Assembly (NCBI GenBank): GCA_902825215.1
Contig: LR782234.1
Location: forward strand, 5,473,001 to 5,537,000
Length of the DNA stretch: 64,000 nt
Reading direction: 5' to 3'
Origin: Pseudomonas fluorescens
GTDB lineage: Bacteria; Pseudomonadota; Gammaproteobacteria; Pseudomonadales; Pseudomonadaceae
Of this stretch, positions 1 through 8,627 are shown piece by piece; position 1 is the stretch's first letter, and every line of letters begins with the position of its first letter. A program made the position numbers and the translations under genes. The notes beneath the pieces were generated by a model. It was not told where the DNA came from. It saw nothing but the letters and a program-made list of their open reading frames with translations, and ran no database searches.

Positions 1-446
1 CCCTGATCGAAAAACATCAGATCACCGGGCCGTGCCTGCGACACGTCGCGGCTGACCAAGTGACTATTGAACTGAATCAGTTTGATCGCGTTGACGTACG
101 GCCCGACCTTGCCACCACCCTGCTGCCACTGCTGCGCGAGCTTGCGCTGTTCGTCGCTGAGCGACAGTTCCGGCGGCAGGTAGCGATTGGACAGGCCATT
201 GCTGCGCAGCCATTTGTCATCGTGGACCTTCAGCGCTTCGTTGGCAGCGAAGCGCACCAGCCCGGCGCAGTCCTGCTGATACCAGCGCGGACTCGGGCCC
301 TGGCTCAGTTGCTCTTGCGCAATACGCACGAACCAGGCGCGGAACACCTGCGATTGCGCCGGATCCAGCGCTGGCGCTTCGACGGCGAGGGCGCCCGCGC
401 TGAGCAACAGCGCGAGCAGGCCGAGGCTGCGGATCAGTGCAGTCAC
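1..446 (-). CDS. magC: DUF1175 (YfaT-like) secreted protein, C-terminus beyond window edge
   Basis: The first ~148 residues of a DUF1175 family protein are visible. It starts at GTG 446, whose GTGA overlaps the stop of the DUF2138 gene at 443-445; an in-frame ATG lies at 458 but would lengthen the overlap. The N-terminus is a hydrophobic signal segment (about residues 5-20, LIRSLGLLALLLSAGALA). The last visible residues, RPGDLMFFDQG, are typical of the family, which resembles NlpC/P60-like proteins (a Cys occurs earlier in QQDCAGLVRF). Family knowledge: DUF1175 genes sit directly before a bacterial alpha-2-macroglobulin gene (yfaS in E. coli, magD in P. aeruginosa), which would lie off the left edge. 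The symbol is by order in the P. aeruginosa mag operon. No enzymatic activity is claimed. Confidence 0.8.
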   Translation of the reverse strand, partial: MTALIRSLGLLALLLSAGALAVEAPALDPAQSQVFRAWFVRIAQEQLSQGPSPRWYQQDCAGLVRFAANEALKVHDDKWLRSNGLSNRYLPPELSLSDEQRKLAQQWQQGGGKVGPYVNAIKLIQFNSHLVSRDVSQARPGDLMFFDQ

Positions 447-2176
447 AGCGCTTTCCATTCCAGCGGCAGCCATTGCCAGTGGCCGTCCGGCTCGCTGCCT
501 TCGGGCAAGGTCAGGGCATATTTGCCGTAGCCGCCGAGGGTGCGCAGTTTCGGCAGCAGATAGGTTTGCGCGGCGTTGTAGAACACCGGCTCCATGTCCT
601 GCGGCAGGCTGTCGAGGGTTTCCTGCTGCATCAGCTGGGCCATCGAATCCGGGCCGAAATAGATCGGCATCAGCACGTCTTTCGGCAATACGTCAGCCAT
701 CGGCGGGAAGCGCTTGTCGAGGGTGCCGAGGGCCTTGTCGATGAGTTTGTCGTCCAGCGAAAACAGCAGCGTCGAGCCGTGTCGGGCGAGGCTGACTTTC
801 ATGAACGCCTTGCCGGATATCGCTTCCGGGTTCTGCGCAGTCTTCGCCGCATACGGACCGAAACTGGAGCTGACCTGACGCTGCCAGACGTGGCTCTGGC
901 CTTCCTGTTTCTCGACCACCGGGAACACGTTTTCCGCAACGTTCGGCTCGAACGCGCCGACCATCGAGCCGAACAGCTTGCCCAGATCGCCGTCGAGCTT
1001 GCTGCTGTCTTCGTCTTTCAGACTGGCCACCAGCAGCGGCGTGTACAAGCGTGAATCGGCGTACCAGCACAGGCCGGCCGCACCGGCGACGTGCTCGGTC
1101 AGCGTCTGCGCCACGGCGTCGTCGGCGCCGAGTTTCACCAGTAGCGGTTTCTGCGGCTCGGCTGCCACCGGCAAGGTCACGCAGGCACTGGCGCCCAGCG
1201 GCATGGCCTGCCACACCGGTTTGAAATCGAAGTCCGGCTGGTTTTCCAGCTCGTCCATGGCCAGGTAGCTGTGCCAGCCCTTGTCGTCCATGTCGAAACG
1301 CAGCCCGGCGAAATTCGGGATAAAGCGCTGATAGCCCATGGCAAGCACGCTGGCATTGACCGACAGCCGCTGCTTGGTTTCAGGGTTTTTCGCCGGCAGA
1401 CCGAACGCTTCGGGAAAGAGTTTTTCTCCGTTAAGCAATGCCGCCAATGCTTGCGAGGAAACGTGGCCGGATTCTTCAGACGCGCCGTTTTCAGGGTCGT
1501 AGTACTTGGCCGGGTTGGACAACACCACGAGTTTGTCGCCATGCGAAGCGAACAGCAGCGATTTGCTGGCGTTGTAGCTGAGCTGATAAAGCGGCACTTC
1601 GTCGCTGCCGACCTTGAGATTGCCGATGACGCTGAGCTGGCTGTCATCCAGCGCGACTTTCGCCAATGGTTCGAGCACTTTCGCCAGCCCGCCGCGATCC
1701 ATCACCAGCAGGAAATCCTTCAAGCGGCCATCGGCGCCACGCCACAGCGCGACATCAGCCGGCTGATCGAAAAGCTGCTCGATCAGGCTGTCCTGCAATT
1801 TCAGATCATGCTCGTAGACGATCCGCCGCAGGCTGCCGATCAGGCCGAGGCGATCGGCATGGGTTTCGTAATAGAAGACGAAATCTTCGGTCAGCGTGGC
1901 CTTGAGGAACGGCACCGTCAGCAGGTCTTTGGGCAACTGACTCAGCGAGCGGGTTTCCAGCAACGCGTCCGGACGACTGAGACCGAGCTTGTCACTGGCC
2001 AGTTCGGCCGGCGGCGCCTTGGGCTTGAGCAGCAGCCAGCCGAACCCGCCCGCCACGCCGGCGATCAGGCACGCTCCGAGCAGCAGCAACGGCCAGCGCC
2101 GCGAAGGTTTGGCAGCCGCAGTAGCAGCAGCCGGGGTAGCAGTGTTATCGCTCATGTTCACAACATCCGAGTTCAT
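443..2176 (-). CDS. magB: DUF2138 (YfaA-like) membrane-anchored protein of the alpha-2-macroglobulin operon
   Basis: A 577-residue protein with a short Ala-rich cytoplasmic N-terminus and one transmembrane anchor (about residues 28-50, WPLLLLGACLIAGVAGGFGW), followed by a large periplasmic domain. Sequence and position match DUF2138 (E. coli YfaA). Family knowledge: in P. aeruginosa the equivalent protein is a partner of the MagD macroglobulin. The start at ATG 2176 has no clear ribosome site; ATG 2155 (MSDNTATPA) is an alternative that keeps the anchor. The stop overlaps the next gene by GTGA, so the two are translationally coupled. No catalytic motif was seen; a structural or scaffold role in periplasmic protease defence is inferred from the operon. 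Confidence 0.8.
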   Translation of the reverse strand: MNSDVVNMSDNTATPAAATAAAKPSRRWPLLLLGACLIAGVAGGFGWLLLKPKAPPAELASDKLGLSRPDALLETRSLSQLPKDLLTVPFLKATLTEDFVFYYETHADRLGLIGSLRRIVYEHDLKLQDSLIEQLFDQPADVALWRGADGRLKDFLLVMDRGGLAKVLEPLAKVALDDSQLSVIGNLKVGSDEVPLYQLSYNASKSLLFASHGDKLVVLSNPAKYYDPENGASEESGHVSSQALAALLNGEKLFPEAFGLPAKNPETKQRLSVNASVLAMGYQRFIPNFAGLRFDMDDKGWHSYLAMDELENQPDFDFKPVWQAMPLGASACVTLPVAAEPQKPLLVKLGADDAVAQTLTEHVAGAAGLCWYADSRLYTPLLVASLKDEDSSKLDGDLGKLFGSMVGAFEPNVAENVFPVVEKQEGQSHVWQRQVSSSFGPYAAKTAQNPEAISGKAFMKVSLARHGSTLLFSLDDKLIDKALGTLDKRFPPMADVLPKDVLMPIYFGPDSMAQLMQQETLDSLPQDMEPVFYNAAQTYLLPKLRTLGGYGKYALTLPEGSEPDGHWQWLPLEWKAL

Positions 2177-2190
2177 CCGTGGCGGGATGC

Positions 2191-2985
2191 TTAATAGTTG
2201 AAAGTCTTGACCAGCAGCAGATCACCGATCGCGCGCAGGGGCACGATGAAGGTTTCGCGTTTTTCGTCGACGGTGTTTTCGTTGAGCACCAGCGTGATTT
2301 GCGAGGTGATCACCTCGTTCTGGTTGCTGGTCTCCTCGAAGTTATAGCCGCCGGCGCCGTAGTTGCCCCAATAGTTGACGTAAACCAGATAGGTGCCGTG
2401 CAGCGGCGCGGTCATGGTGAACATCTCCGGGCCCGGCCCGTCGACGCCATCCGGGTCGAGACCGCCGCCATTGCTCAGCGCCGGCCGCGCCCAGAACGCA
2501 TGCTGACCGTCGGGGGTGACAATATGCAGATCGAGTTCGGCTTTCGGGTCGTCCCAGCCCAGGACAAGACGAATCCGCGCCGGCGTGCGCAGATGATTGG
2601 CTTCATAAAACTGTACGCGCTTGAGCGACTGGCCCTCGGCGCTCATCACCTCGACGCTGTTGGAACCGGCGCCGAACGCATACGGCCGGGCGAAGCGGCC
2701 CTGGTCGTCGGTGTACAGATTGAGTGGATTGCCATTCACCGCGAGGCTATGCGGCGGACGCATATGGCCGAGGGCCTTGAGCTGACCCTGGATCATCGTG
2801 CGATTGCGCTGGACGCCGCGATCGATCGGCGGCGTCGGATAGGCGACCTGCGGATTTTCCGTGCGATCGAGCAAACCGTGATAGCGCCAGCCACCCACCG
2901 GCTCCGACAATTCGGCACTCGGCGCAGCCGCCCACAGCCCCGGCGCACAGGCCAGGCCAATCAGCAGCAACAGAAATGAACGCAT
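2191..2985 (-). CDS. magA: DUF2135 (YfaP-like) secreted protein, first gene of the macroglobulin operon
   Basis: A 264-residue protein. The start at ATG 2985 was chosen because a strong GGAGG lies 6 bases upstream and the following residues form a classical signal peptide (MRSFLLLLIGLACAPGLWA). The C-terminal half carries the DUF2135 signature: LDLHIVTPDGQHAFW, then a GGGLDPDGVDGPGPEMF stretch and a YLVYVNYWG strand, consistent with a beta-sandwich that may bind a metal. It is the promoter-proximal gene, 14 bases before the DUF2138 gene. In P. aeruginosa the operon is reported under RetS/LadS-Rsm control; this leader has GGA motifs that could serve that purpose (inference). Confidence 0.82.
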   Translation of the reverse strand: MRSFLLLLIGLACAPGLWAAAPSAELSEPVGGWRYHGLLDRTENPQVAYPTPPIDRGVQRNRTMIQGQLKALGHMRPPHSLAVNGNPLNLYTDDQGRFARPYAFGAGSNSVEVMSAEGQSLKRVQFYEANHLRTPARIRLVLGWDDPKAELDLHIVTPDGQHAFWARPALSNGGGLDPDGVDGPGPEMFTMTAPLHGTYLVYVNYWGNYGAGGYNFEETSNQNEVITSQITLVLNENTVDEKRETFIVPLRAIGDLLLVKTFNY

Positions 2986-3098
2986 GTGACGCCTCCTGCC
3001 ATGCCCCAACGAAACCTTGCACCCGATCCTCGGCGCTTCACAGCGGTGAACTGCGTTTCGTCTGATGAACCCGCGAATGCGGGTCGTCGAAGGCGCGA

Positions 3099-3127
3099 AG
3101 ATTAGCGATTCGGCAGTTTTTTAACAA
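3099..3127 (-). promoter_or_regulatory. Predicted sigma-70 promoter of the mag operon
   Basis: On the minus strand, TTGTTA (3122-3127) and TAATCT (3099-3104) are separated by exactly 17 bases. Transcription would start near 3092 and give a leader of about 107 bases before ATG 2985. A short hairpin (CCCGC/GCGGG, 3071-3084) lies near the RNA 5' end. Confidence 0.5.
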
Positions 3128-3173
3128 TCGGATACATGTGCTTTTGCTGGAGGAAGTGAGCTGTTTGTGGGAC

Positions 3174-3221
3174 GTGAGCCGAATAGCGCGATTATTCGGC
3201 TCACAAAATGAGCCGAATAAT
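3174..3221. repeat. Three alternating copies of a TGAGCCGAATA repeat forming two mutually exclusive stem-loops
   Basis: Copies lie at 3174-3185 (direct), 3193-3204 (inverted) and 3209-3221 (direct). The middle copy can pair with the first (12-bp arms, 7-base loop) or with the third (13-bp arms, 5-base loop). The element lies between the divergent mag operon and xseB. A terminator or regulatory switch is possible, but there is no U-tract on either side. Confidence 0.75.
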
Positions 3222-3335
3222 CCTCAGCCCTTGTACATCGTCACTGGAACCTTGAGCGTAGACGCCGCTCATTTGCCCATACCCCCCCTATCTGCTAGTG
3301 TCGCGCCGGTTTAACGTCTACCGGAAATTGCCGCC

Positions 3336-3578
3336 ATGGCCCGCAAAAAAGCTGCACTGGATTTCGAACAGTCCCTCGCCGACCTGCAAACACTGGTCGA
3401 GCGTCTGGAGAACGGTGAATTGTCGCTGGAAGACTCGCTGACCGCTTTCGAGCAGGGCATCGGTCTGACCCGTGATTGCCAGGCAGCGCTGGCGCAGGCC
3501 GAGCAGAAGGTGCAAGTGCTGCTGGAGCGCGATGGCGAACTCGCCGAGGAACCCTTCGACGCGGAACAGCCAGAATGA
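3336..3578 (+). CDS. xseB: Exodeoxyribonuclease VII small subunit
   Basis: An 80-residue acidic helical protein of full family length. It has the conserved start FEQSLADLQTLVERLENGELSLEDSLTAFEQG (residues 10-41, given here only to identify it) and a coiled-coil tail. XseB assembles with XseA into exonuclease VII, which degrades single-stranded DNA from both ends; xseA is not in this window. The stop overlaps the ispA start as ATGA. The xseB-ispA-dxs order is conserved across gammaproteobacteria. Confidence 0.96.
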   Translation: MARKKAALDFEQSLADLQTLVERLENGELSLEDSLTAFEQGIGLTRDCQAALAQAEQKVQVLLERDGELAEEPFDAEQPE

Positions 3579-4462
3579 TTGCAGCGTATTCGGCGACCAG
3601 CCAGGCCCGGGTCAACGCGGCGCTGGACAGCCTGTTCAATGCGCCGCTGCCGGAGTTGGCGCGGCTCTACGAAGCCATGCGTTACAGCGTGATGAACGGC
3701 GGCAAACGCGTGCGTCCGTTGCTGGCTTACGCCGCGTGCGAAGCGCTCGGTGGCAAGGCCGAGCAAGCCAACGGCGCGGCCTGCGCAGTGGAGCTGATTC
3801 ACGCATATTCGCTGGTGCATGATGATCTGCCGGCGATGGACGACGACGATCTGCGTCGCGGCCAACCAACGACCCACAAAAAATTCGATGAAGCCTGCGC
3901 GATTCTCGCCGGTGACGGTTTGCAGAGTCTGGCGTTCAGCGCCCTGCTCGACCCGCGTCTGAGCAACTGCAGCAGCGACATTCGCCTGCAAATGGTCACT
4001 GCGCTGGCGCAGGCTGCGGGCCCGGCGGGCATGGTCGGCGGCCAGGCCATCGATCTTGGCTCGGTCGGTTTGAAACTCGATCAGAAAGCCCTTGAACAGA
4101 TGCATCGGCACAAGACCGGCGCGCTGATCGAAGTCAGCGTGCGCCTGGGCGCCCTCGCCAGCGGCCGGGCCGAGGCGGACGAACTGAAATCCCTGCAGAC
4201 GTATGCACAGGCCATCGGTCTGGCGTTTCAGGTCCAGGACGACATTCTCGACGTCGAAAGCGATACCGCGACCCTCGGCAAACGCCAGGGCGCCGACATC
4301 GCCCGCGACAAGCCGACCTACCCGGCCCTGCTCGGCCTCGACGCGGCCAAGGCCTATGCGCTGGAGCTGCGTGATCAGGCGCTGCACGCCCTGCGACCGT
4401 TTGACGCGGCGGCCGAGCCGTTGCGCGAGCTGGCCCGGTATATCGTCGAGCGGCGCAACTGA
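3575..4462 (+). CDS. ispA: (2E,6E)-farnesyl diphosphate synthase
   Basis: A 295-residue trans-prenyltransferase that condenses DMAPP/GPP with IPP to make farnesyl diphosphate, precursor of undecaprenyl phosphate and quinone side chains. The first Asp-rich motif DDLPAMDD is at residues 83-90 (with the usual RRG just after) and the second, DDILD, at 222-226; both bind Mg-diphosphate. The start at ATG 3575 overlaps the xseB stop (ATGA); no start further upstream would give a family-like N-terminus. The 91-base gap to dxs suggests one transcript. Confidence 0.97.
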   Translation: MIAAYSATSQARVNAALDSLFNAPLPELARLYEAMRYSVMNGGKRVRPLLAYAACEALGGKAEQANGAACAVELIHAYSLVHDDLPAMDDDDLRRGQPTTHKKFDEACAILAGDGLQSLAFSALLDPRLSNCSSDIRLQMVTALAQAAGPAGMVGGQAIDLGSVGLKLDQKALEQMHRHKTGALIEVSVRLGALASGRAEADELKSLQTYAQAIGLAFQVQDDILDVESDTATLGKRQGADIARDKPTYPALLGLDAAKAYALELRDQALHALRPFDAAAEPLRELARYIVERRN

Positions 4463-4553
4463 CGGCGAATCGGCCAAAAAAGACCAACGCGTGGGCAGGG
4501 GCCGATGCATCAGGTAAACTGCCGCATCTTCTATACCTATAACGATTCGCCTG

Positions 4554-6452
4554 ATGCCCACGACGTTTCATGAGATTCCCCGCAAGCGCCCGACCACGCC
4601 CCTGCTCGACCGCGCGAACACGCCGGACGGCCTGCGCCGGTTAGGCGAAGCCGAGCTGGAAACCCTGGCCGATGAGTTGCGCCTGGAACTGCTCTACACG
4701 GTCGGCCAGACCGGTGGGCATTTCGGTGCCGGCCTGGGCGTGATCGAGCTGACCATCGCGCTGCATTACGTCTTCGACACGCCGGACGACCGGTTGCTGT
4801 GGGACGTCGGCCATCAGGCGTATCCGCACAAGATCCTCACCGGCCGTCGCGAGCGCATGGCCAGCCTGCGCCAGAAGGACGGCATCGCCGCGTTCCCGCG
4901 TCGTTCCGAGAGCGAGTACGACACCTTTGGCGTCGGCCATTCCAGCACTTCGATCAGCGCCGCGCTGGGCATGGCGATTGCCGCCCGCCTGCAGGACAGC
5001 GATCGCAAGGCCATCGCGGTGATCGGCGATGGCGCGTTGACCGCCGGCATGGCCTTCGAGGCGCTGAACCACGCGCCGGAAGTCAACGCCAACATGCTGG
5101 TGATCCTCAACGACAACGACATGTCGATCTCGCGCAACGTTGGCGGGCTGTCGAATTATCTGGCGAAGATCCTTTCCAGCCGCACCTACGCGAGCATGCG
5201 CGAAGGCAGCAAGAAAGTCCTCTCGCGCCTGCCGGGCGCCTGGGAAATCGCCCGTCGCACCGAAGAATATGCCAAAGGCATGCTGGTCCCGGGCACGCTG
5301 TTCGAAGAGCTGGGCTGGAATTACATCGGCCCGATCGACGGCCACGACCTGCCGACCCTGATCGCCACACTGCGCAACATGCGTGATCTGAAAGGCCCGC
5401 AGTTCCTGCACATCGTCACCAAGAAAGGCAAAGGCTTCGCCCCGGCGGAAGTCGACCCGATCGGTTACCACGCGATCACCAAACTCGAGCCGCTGGACGC
5501 GCCGGCTGCGGCACCGAAAGCCGCCAGCGGGCCAAAGTACTCCGCAGTCTTTGGCGAGTGGCTGTGCGACATGGCCGCCAGCGACCCGCGTCTGGTCGGG
5601 ATTACCCCGGCAATGAAGGAAGGCTCGGATCTGGTGGCGTTCAGCGAACGCTTCCCGCTGCGCTACTTCGACGTAGCCATTGCCGAACAACACGCGGTAA
5701 CGTTCGCCGCCGGCATGGCCTGCGAAGGCGCGAAACCGGTGGTGGCGATCTACTCGACGTTCCTGCAGCGCGGTTACGACCAACTGGTGCATGACGTCGC
5801 GGTACAGAACCTCGACGTACTGTTCGCCATCGACCGCGCCGGCCTGGTCGGCGAAGACGGCCCGACCCACGCCGGCAGCTTCGACCTGTCTTATCTGCGC
5901 TGCATCCCGGGCATGCTGATCATGACCCCGAGCGATGAAAACGAACTGCGCAAGATGCTTACCACCGGCCACCTGTACAACGGCCCGGCGGCGGTGCGTT
6001 ACCCGCGCGGCAGCGGCCCGAATGCAGTCATCGAGAAAGACCTTGAGCCAATCGAAATCGGCAAAGGCATCGTCCGCCGTCAGGGCAGCAAAGTCGCCCT
6101 GCTGGTATTCGGCGTGCAACTGGCCGAAGCGTTGAAAGTCGCCGAGAAGCTTGATGCCACGGTGGTCGACATGCGCTTCGTCAAACCGCTGGACGAAGCC
6201 CTGGTTCGCGAGATCGCCGCCAGCCACGAGTTGCTGGTGACTATCGAGGAAAACGCAATCATGGGCGGCGCCGGTGGCGCGGTCAGCGAATTCCTCGCGC
6301 GCGAAAATATCCTCAAGTCGATGCTGCATCTGGGCTTGCCGGATATCTACGTCGAGCATGCGAAGCCGGCGCAAATGCTCGCCGAATGCGGCCTGGACGA
6401 AGCCGGGATCGAAGCATCGATTCGCCAGCGCCTGGCATTGCTCGCCCAGTAA
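4554..6452 (+). CDS. dxs: 1-deoxy-D-xylulose-5-phosphate synthase
   Basis: A 632-residue thiamine-diphosphate enzyme joining pyruvate and glyceraldehyde-3-phosphate, the first and rate-setting step of the MEP isoprenoid pathway. The N-terminal ThDP domain has GDGALTAGMAFEALNHA ending in NDNDMSIS (about residues 158-190). The transketolase pyrimidine domain has AEQHAVTFAAGMACEG with the catalytic Glu, followed by the C-terminal transketolase domain. Length and start (MPTTFHEIPRKRPTTPLLD) are as in other pseudomonads. It is the third gene of xseB-ispA-dxs. A REPIN directly after the stop probably marks the transcript end. Confidence 0.98.
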   Translation: MPTTFHEIPRKRPTTPLLDRANTPDGLRRLGEAELETLADELRLELLYTVGQTGGHFGAGLGVIELTIALHYVFDTPDDRLLWDVGHQAYPHKILTGRRERMASLRQKDGIAAFPRRSESEYDTFGVGHSSTSISAALGMAIAARLQDSDRKAIAVIGDGALTAGMAFEALNHAPEVNANMLVILNDNDMSISRNVGGLSNYLAKILSSRTYASMREGSKKVLSRLPGAWEIARRTEEYAKGMLVPGTLFEELGWNYIGPIDGHDLPTLIATLRNMRDLKGPQFLHIVTKKGKGFAPAEVDPIGYHAITKLEPLDAPAAAPKAASGPKYSAVFGEWLCDMAASDPRLVGITPAMKEGSDLVAFSERFPLRYFDVAIAEQHAVTFAAGMACEGAKPVVAIYSTFLQRGYDQLVHDVAVQNLDVLFAIDRAGLVGEDGPTHAGSFDLSYLRCIPGMLIMTPSDENELRKMLTTGHLYNGPAAVRYPRGSGPNAVIEKDLEPIEIGKGIVRRQGSKVALLVFGVQLAEALKVAEKLDATVVDMRFVKPLDEALVREIAASHELLVTIEENAIMGGAGGAVSEFLARENILKSMLHLGLPDIYVEHAKPAQMLAECGLDEAGIEASIRQRLALLAQ

Positions 6453-6462
6453 ACGCAATACC

Positions 6463-6555
6463 CCTGTGGGAGCGAGCCTGCTCGCGAATACGGCCCATCA
6501 GTCAACACTACTTTGACTGGCAGTCCGCTTTCGCGAGCAGGCTCGCTCCCACAGT
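6463..6555. repeat. REPIN (inverted REP doublet), class GGGAGCGAGCCTGCTCGCGA
   Basis: Two REP sequences in inverted orientation (6463-6487 and 6531-6555) with a unique core of about 43 bases. It occupies most of the dxs to btuB interval and probably stabilises or ends the dxs transcript. Confidence 0.9.
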
Positions 6556-6602
6556 GTTTTGTGAAACCCTGATTTCGTGTGTACACCTGAAATACCTGTG
6601 GA

Positions 6603-8492
6603 ATGTCGATGAACCTCTCGCGCCTCGCCCTGCCCCTTTTCCTGCTGCCGACCGCTAGCACCTTCGCCGACAACTTCGAGCGTGACCAGGCCCTGAAGCT
6701 GCCGGACATGCTGATCAGCGCCAACCGCCAGGTCGAAGCGCGCAACGACAGCAGCGCCGCCAATACCGTGTTCACTCGCGAAGACATTGATCGCCTGCAA
6801 CCGAGCGACCTGCCGGACCTGCTGCGCCGCGTGCCGGGCGTGCAAGTGGCGCAGACCGGCGGGCGCGGCAGTCTGCCGGGCGTTTATATACGGGGCACGC
6901 AGTCGGCGCAGAGTCTGGTGCTGGTCGATGGCCAACGCATCGGCAACTCAACGTCCGGCGACAGCAACCTGCAGCATTTGAATATCGAGCAGATCGAACG
7001 CGTCGAAGTGTTGCGCGGCTCACGCTCGGTGATTTATGGCAGCGATGCGATTGGCGGGGTGATCCAGATCTTCACTCGTCGCGGCAATGGCCAGGGCTTG
7101 CAGCCACGCCTGCACATGGGCTTGGGCAGCAACCAGAGCTGGGAGCGCAGCCTCGGCCTGTCCGGGGGCGACGATAAAACCCGCTTCAACCTTGGCGCCA
7201 GCCTCGATGAAAGCGCCGGCATCGACCGCACTCACGACTCCTACCCGAGCGACGGCGATCACGACGCCTACCGCAACCAATCCATCAGCCTGAGCCTCAG
7301 CCATGCGCTGACCGACGACATCGAGGTCGGCGCCAATCTGCTGGATAACCGTGGCAAAAGCGAATTCGACAGTCCATTCGGTAGATATGACTTCGCGACG
7401 GATCAGTCCTACCAGCAACAGCCCTACAGCGATTTCAACGTCAGCAGCCTCAACAGCTACGTCGACGCGCGGGTCAATGAACGCTGGAAAACCCGCCTCG
7501 AGTTCGGCCACACAGAGAACCGCGAAAAAACTTTCGACAAGCTCAGCGACGAACGCACGGTATTCAACACCTACCGTGATTCGGTGAACTGGCAGAACGA
7601 CCTGACCCTCGATGCGCGCAACAGCCTGATTCTCGGCGGCGACTGGTACGAGGACCGCATCAACAGCAGCACCGCGTTCGACGAGGACAGCCGCTGGAAC
7701 CGCGCCGCGTTTATCCAGCACCGCTACCAGGGCGACAGTTTTTCCACCGAGCTGGGCCTGCGCCATGACGACAATCAGCAGTTCGGCAGTCAGAACACCT
7801 GGAGCGGCACGCTCACGCTGCCGCTCAACCCGGACAACGATGTGTTGCTGAGCTACAGCGAAGGCTTCCGCGCGCCGACCTTTAATGACCTCTACTACCC
7901 GGATTTCAGCAATCCTGACCTGAAACCGGAAACCTCGAAAAGCTACGAGCTGCAATGGCGCAGCCAGTTGAGCGACAGCAGCCGCCTCGAGGCGTCGATC
8001 TATCGCACCGATCTGGAAGACGCGATTATTTTCGGCAGCAATTCACGCCCGGAAAACGTCGCTTCGGCACGGATCAATGGCTTTGAAGCGGCGCTCAAGC
8101 AGGACCTGTTCGGTTGGCAGAGCAATCTCGGCGTTTCGATCATCGACCCGCGCGACCGCGACAGCGGGCACACCCTGGCACGACGTGCGCGGCGAACGCT
8201 GAGCTGGGATCTGGATCGGCAGTTCGACCGCTTGAGCCTGGGCGCGAGCTGGCAGGCGGTGAGCAGCAGTTATGACGATCGCGACAACCAGCAATCATTG
8301 GGTGGCTATGCGCTGTTCGGCTTGCGCAGCAGTTGGGCGCTGAATCGCGAGATCAAGCTGGATTTGAAGGTCGACAACCTGTTCGACAAGGGTTACAGCC
8401 GGGCCAATTACAGCTATGACGGCAGCCAGTATGGGTATCGCGAAGAAGGTCGGGTGTGGATGTTTGGGGTGATCTGGACGCCGCAGCTCTGA
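6603..8492 (+). CDS. btuB: BtuB-like TonB-dependent outer-membrane receptor (cobalamin type)
   Basis: A 629-residue TonB-dependent receptor. It has a signal peptide (LPLFLLPTASTFA), a TonB-box-like DMLISANR after the mature N-terminus, a plug domain (LLRRVPGVQV, then YIRGTQSAQSLVLVDGQRI, then GGVIQIFTRRG) and a 22-strand barrel. Length and the ISANR box resemble BtuB rather than siderophore receptors. The facing btuF-like gene supports vitamin B12 uptake. ATG 6609 is an equally good start, since GTGGA at 6597-6601 is better spaced for it. No cobalamin riboswitch fits in the interval upstream. Substrate assignment is by family resemblance. Confidence 0.82.
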   Translation: MSMNLSRLALPLFLLPTASTFADNFERDQALKLPDMLISANRQVEARNDSSAANTVFTREDIDRLQPSDLPDLLRRVPGVQVAQTGGRGSLPGVYIRGTQSAQSLVLVDGQRIGNSTSGDSNLQHLNIEQIERVEVLRGSRSVIYGSDAIGGVIQIFTRRGNGQGLQPRLHMGLGSNQSWERSLGLSGGDDKTRFNLGASLDESAGIDRTHDSYPSDGDHDAYRNQSISLSLSHALTDDIEVGANLLDNRGKSEFDSPFGRYDFATDQSYQQQPYSDFNVSSLNSYVDARVNERWKTRLEFGHTENREKTFDKLSDERTVFNTYRDSVNWQNDLTLDARNSLILGGDWYEDRINSSTAFDEDSRWNRAAFIQHRYQGDSFSTELGLRHDDNQQFGSQNTWSGTLTLPLNPDNDVLLSYSEGFRAPTFNDLYYPDFSNPDLKPETSKSYELQWRSQLSDSSRLEASIYRTDLEDAIIFGSNSRPENVASARINGFEAALKQDLFGWQSNLGVSIIDPRDRDSGHTLARRARRTLSWDLDRQFDRLSLGASWQAVSSSYDDRDNQQSLGGYALFGLRSSWALNREIKLDLKVDNLFDKGYSRANYSYDGSQYGYREEGRVWMFGVIWTPQL

Positions 8493-8518
8493 TCCTTCTT
8501 GGTGGTTTGGTGGGCCTC

Positions 8519-8611
8519 TTCGCGAGCAGGCTCGCTCCCACAGTGGATCTCCCGTTGCACTCAGATCCCGGGTTAAACCCCGATCAAAAGTGGGAGCGAG
8601 CCTGCTCGCGA
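8519..8611. repeat. REPIN between convergent btuB and btuF
   Basis: Inverted REP copies at 8519-8544 and 8590-8611 around a short core. It lies between two converging genes and may act as a bidirectional transcript end. Confidence 0.88.
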
Positions 8612-8627
8612 TGCAGGCGCTGCGGTC

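Noticed and set aside
4641..6458. Long open frame of 605 codons on the minus strand within dxs
   Set aside because: It is the antisense shadow of dxs, with no recognisable family and arises from high-GC codon bias.
6463..8611. REP repeats as a CRISPR-like array
   Set aside because: The repeats are inverted doublets scattered between genes, not direct repeats with regular spacers, and no cas gene is present.
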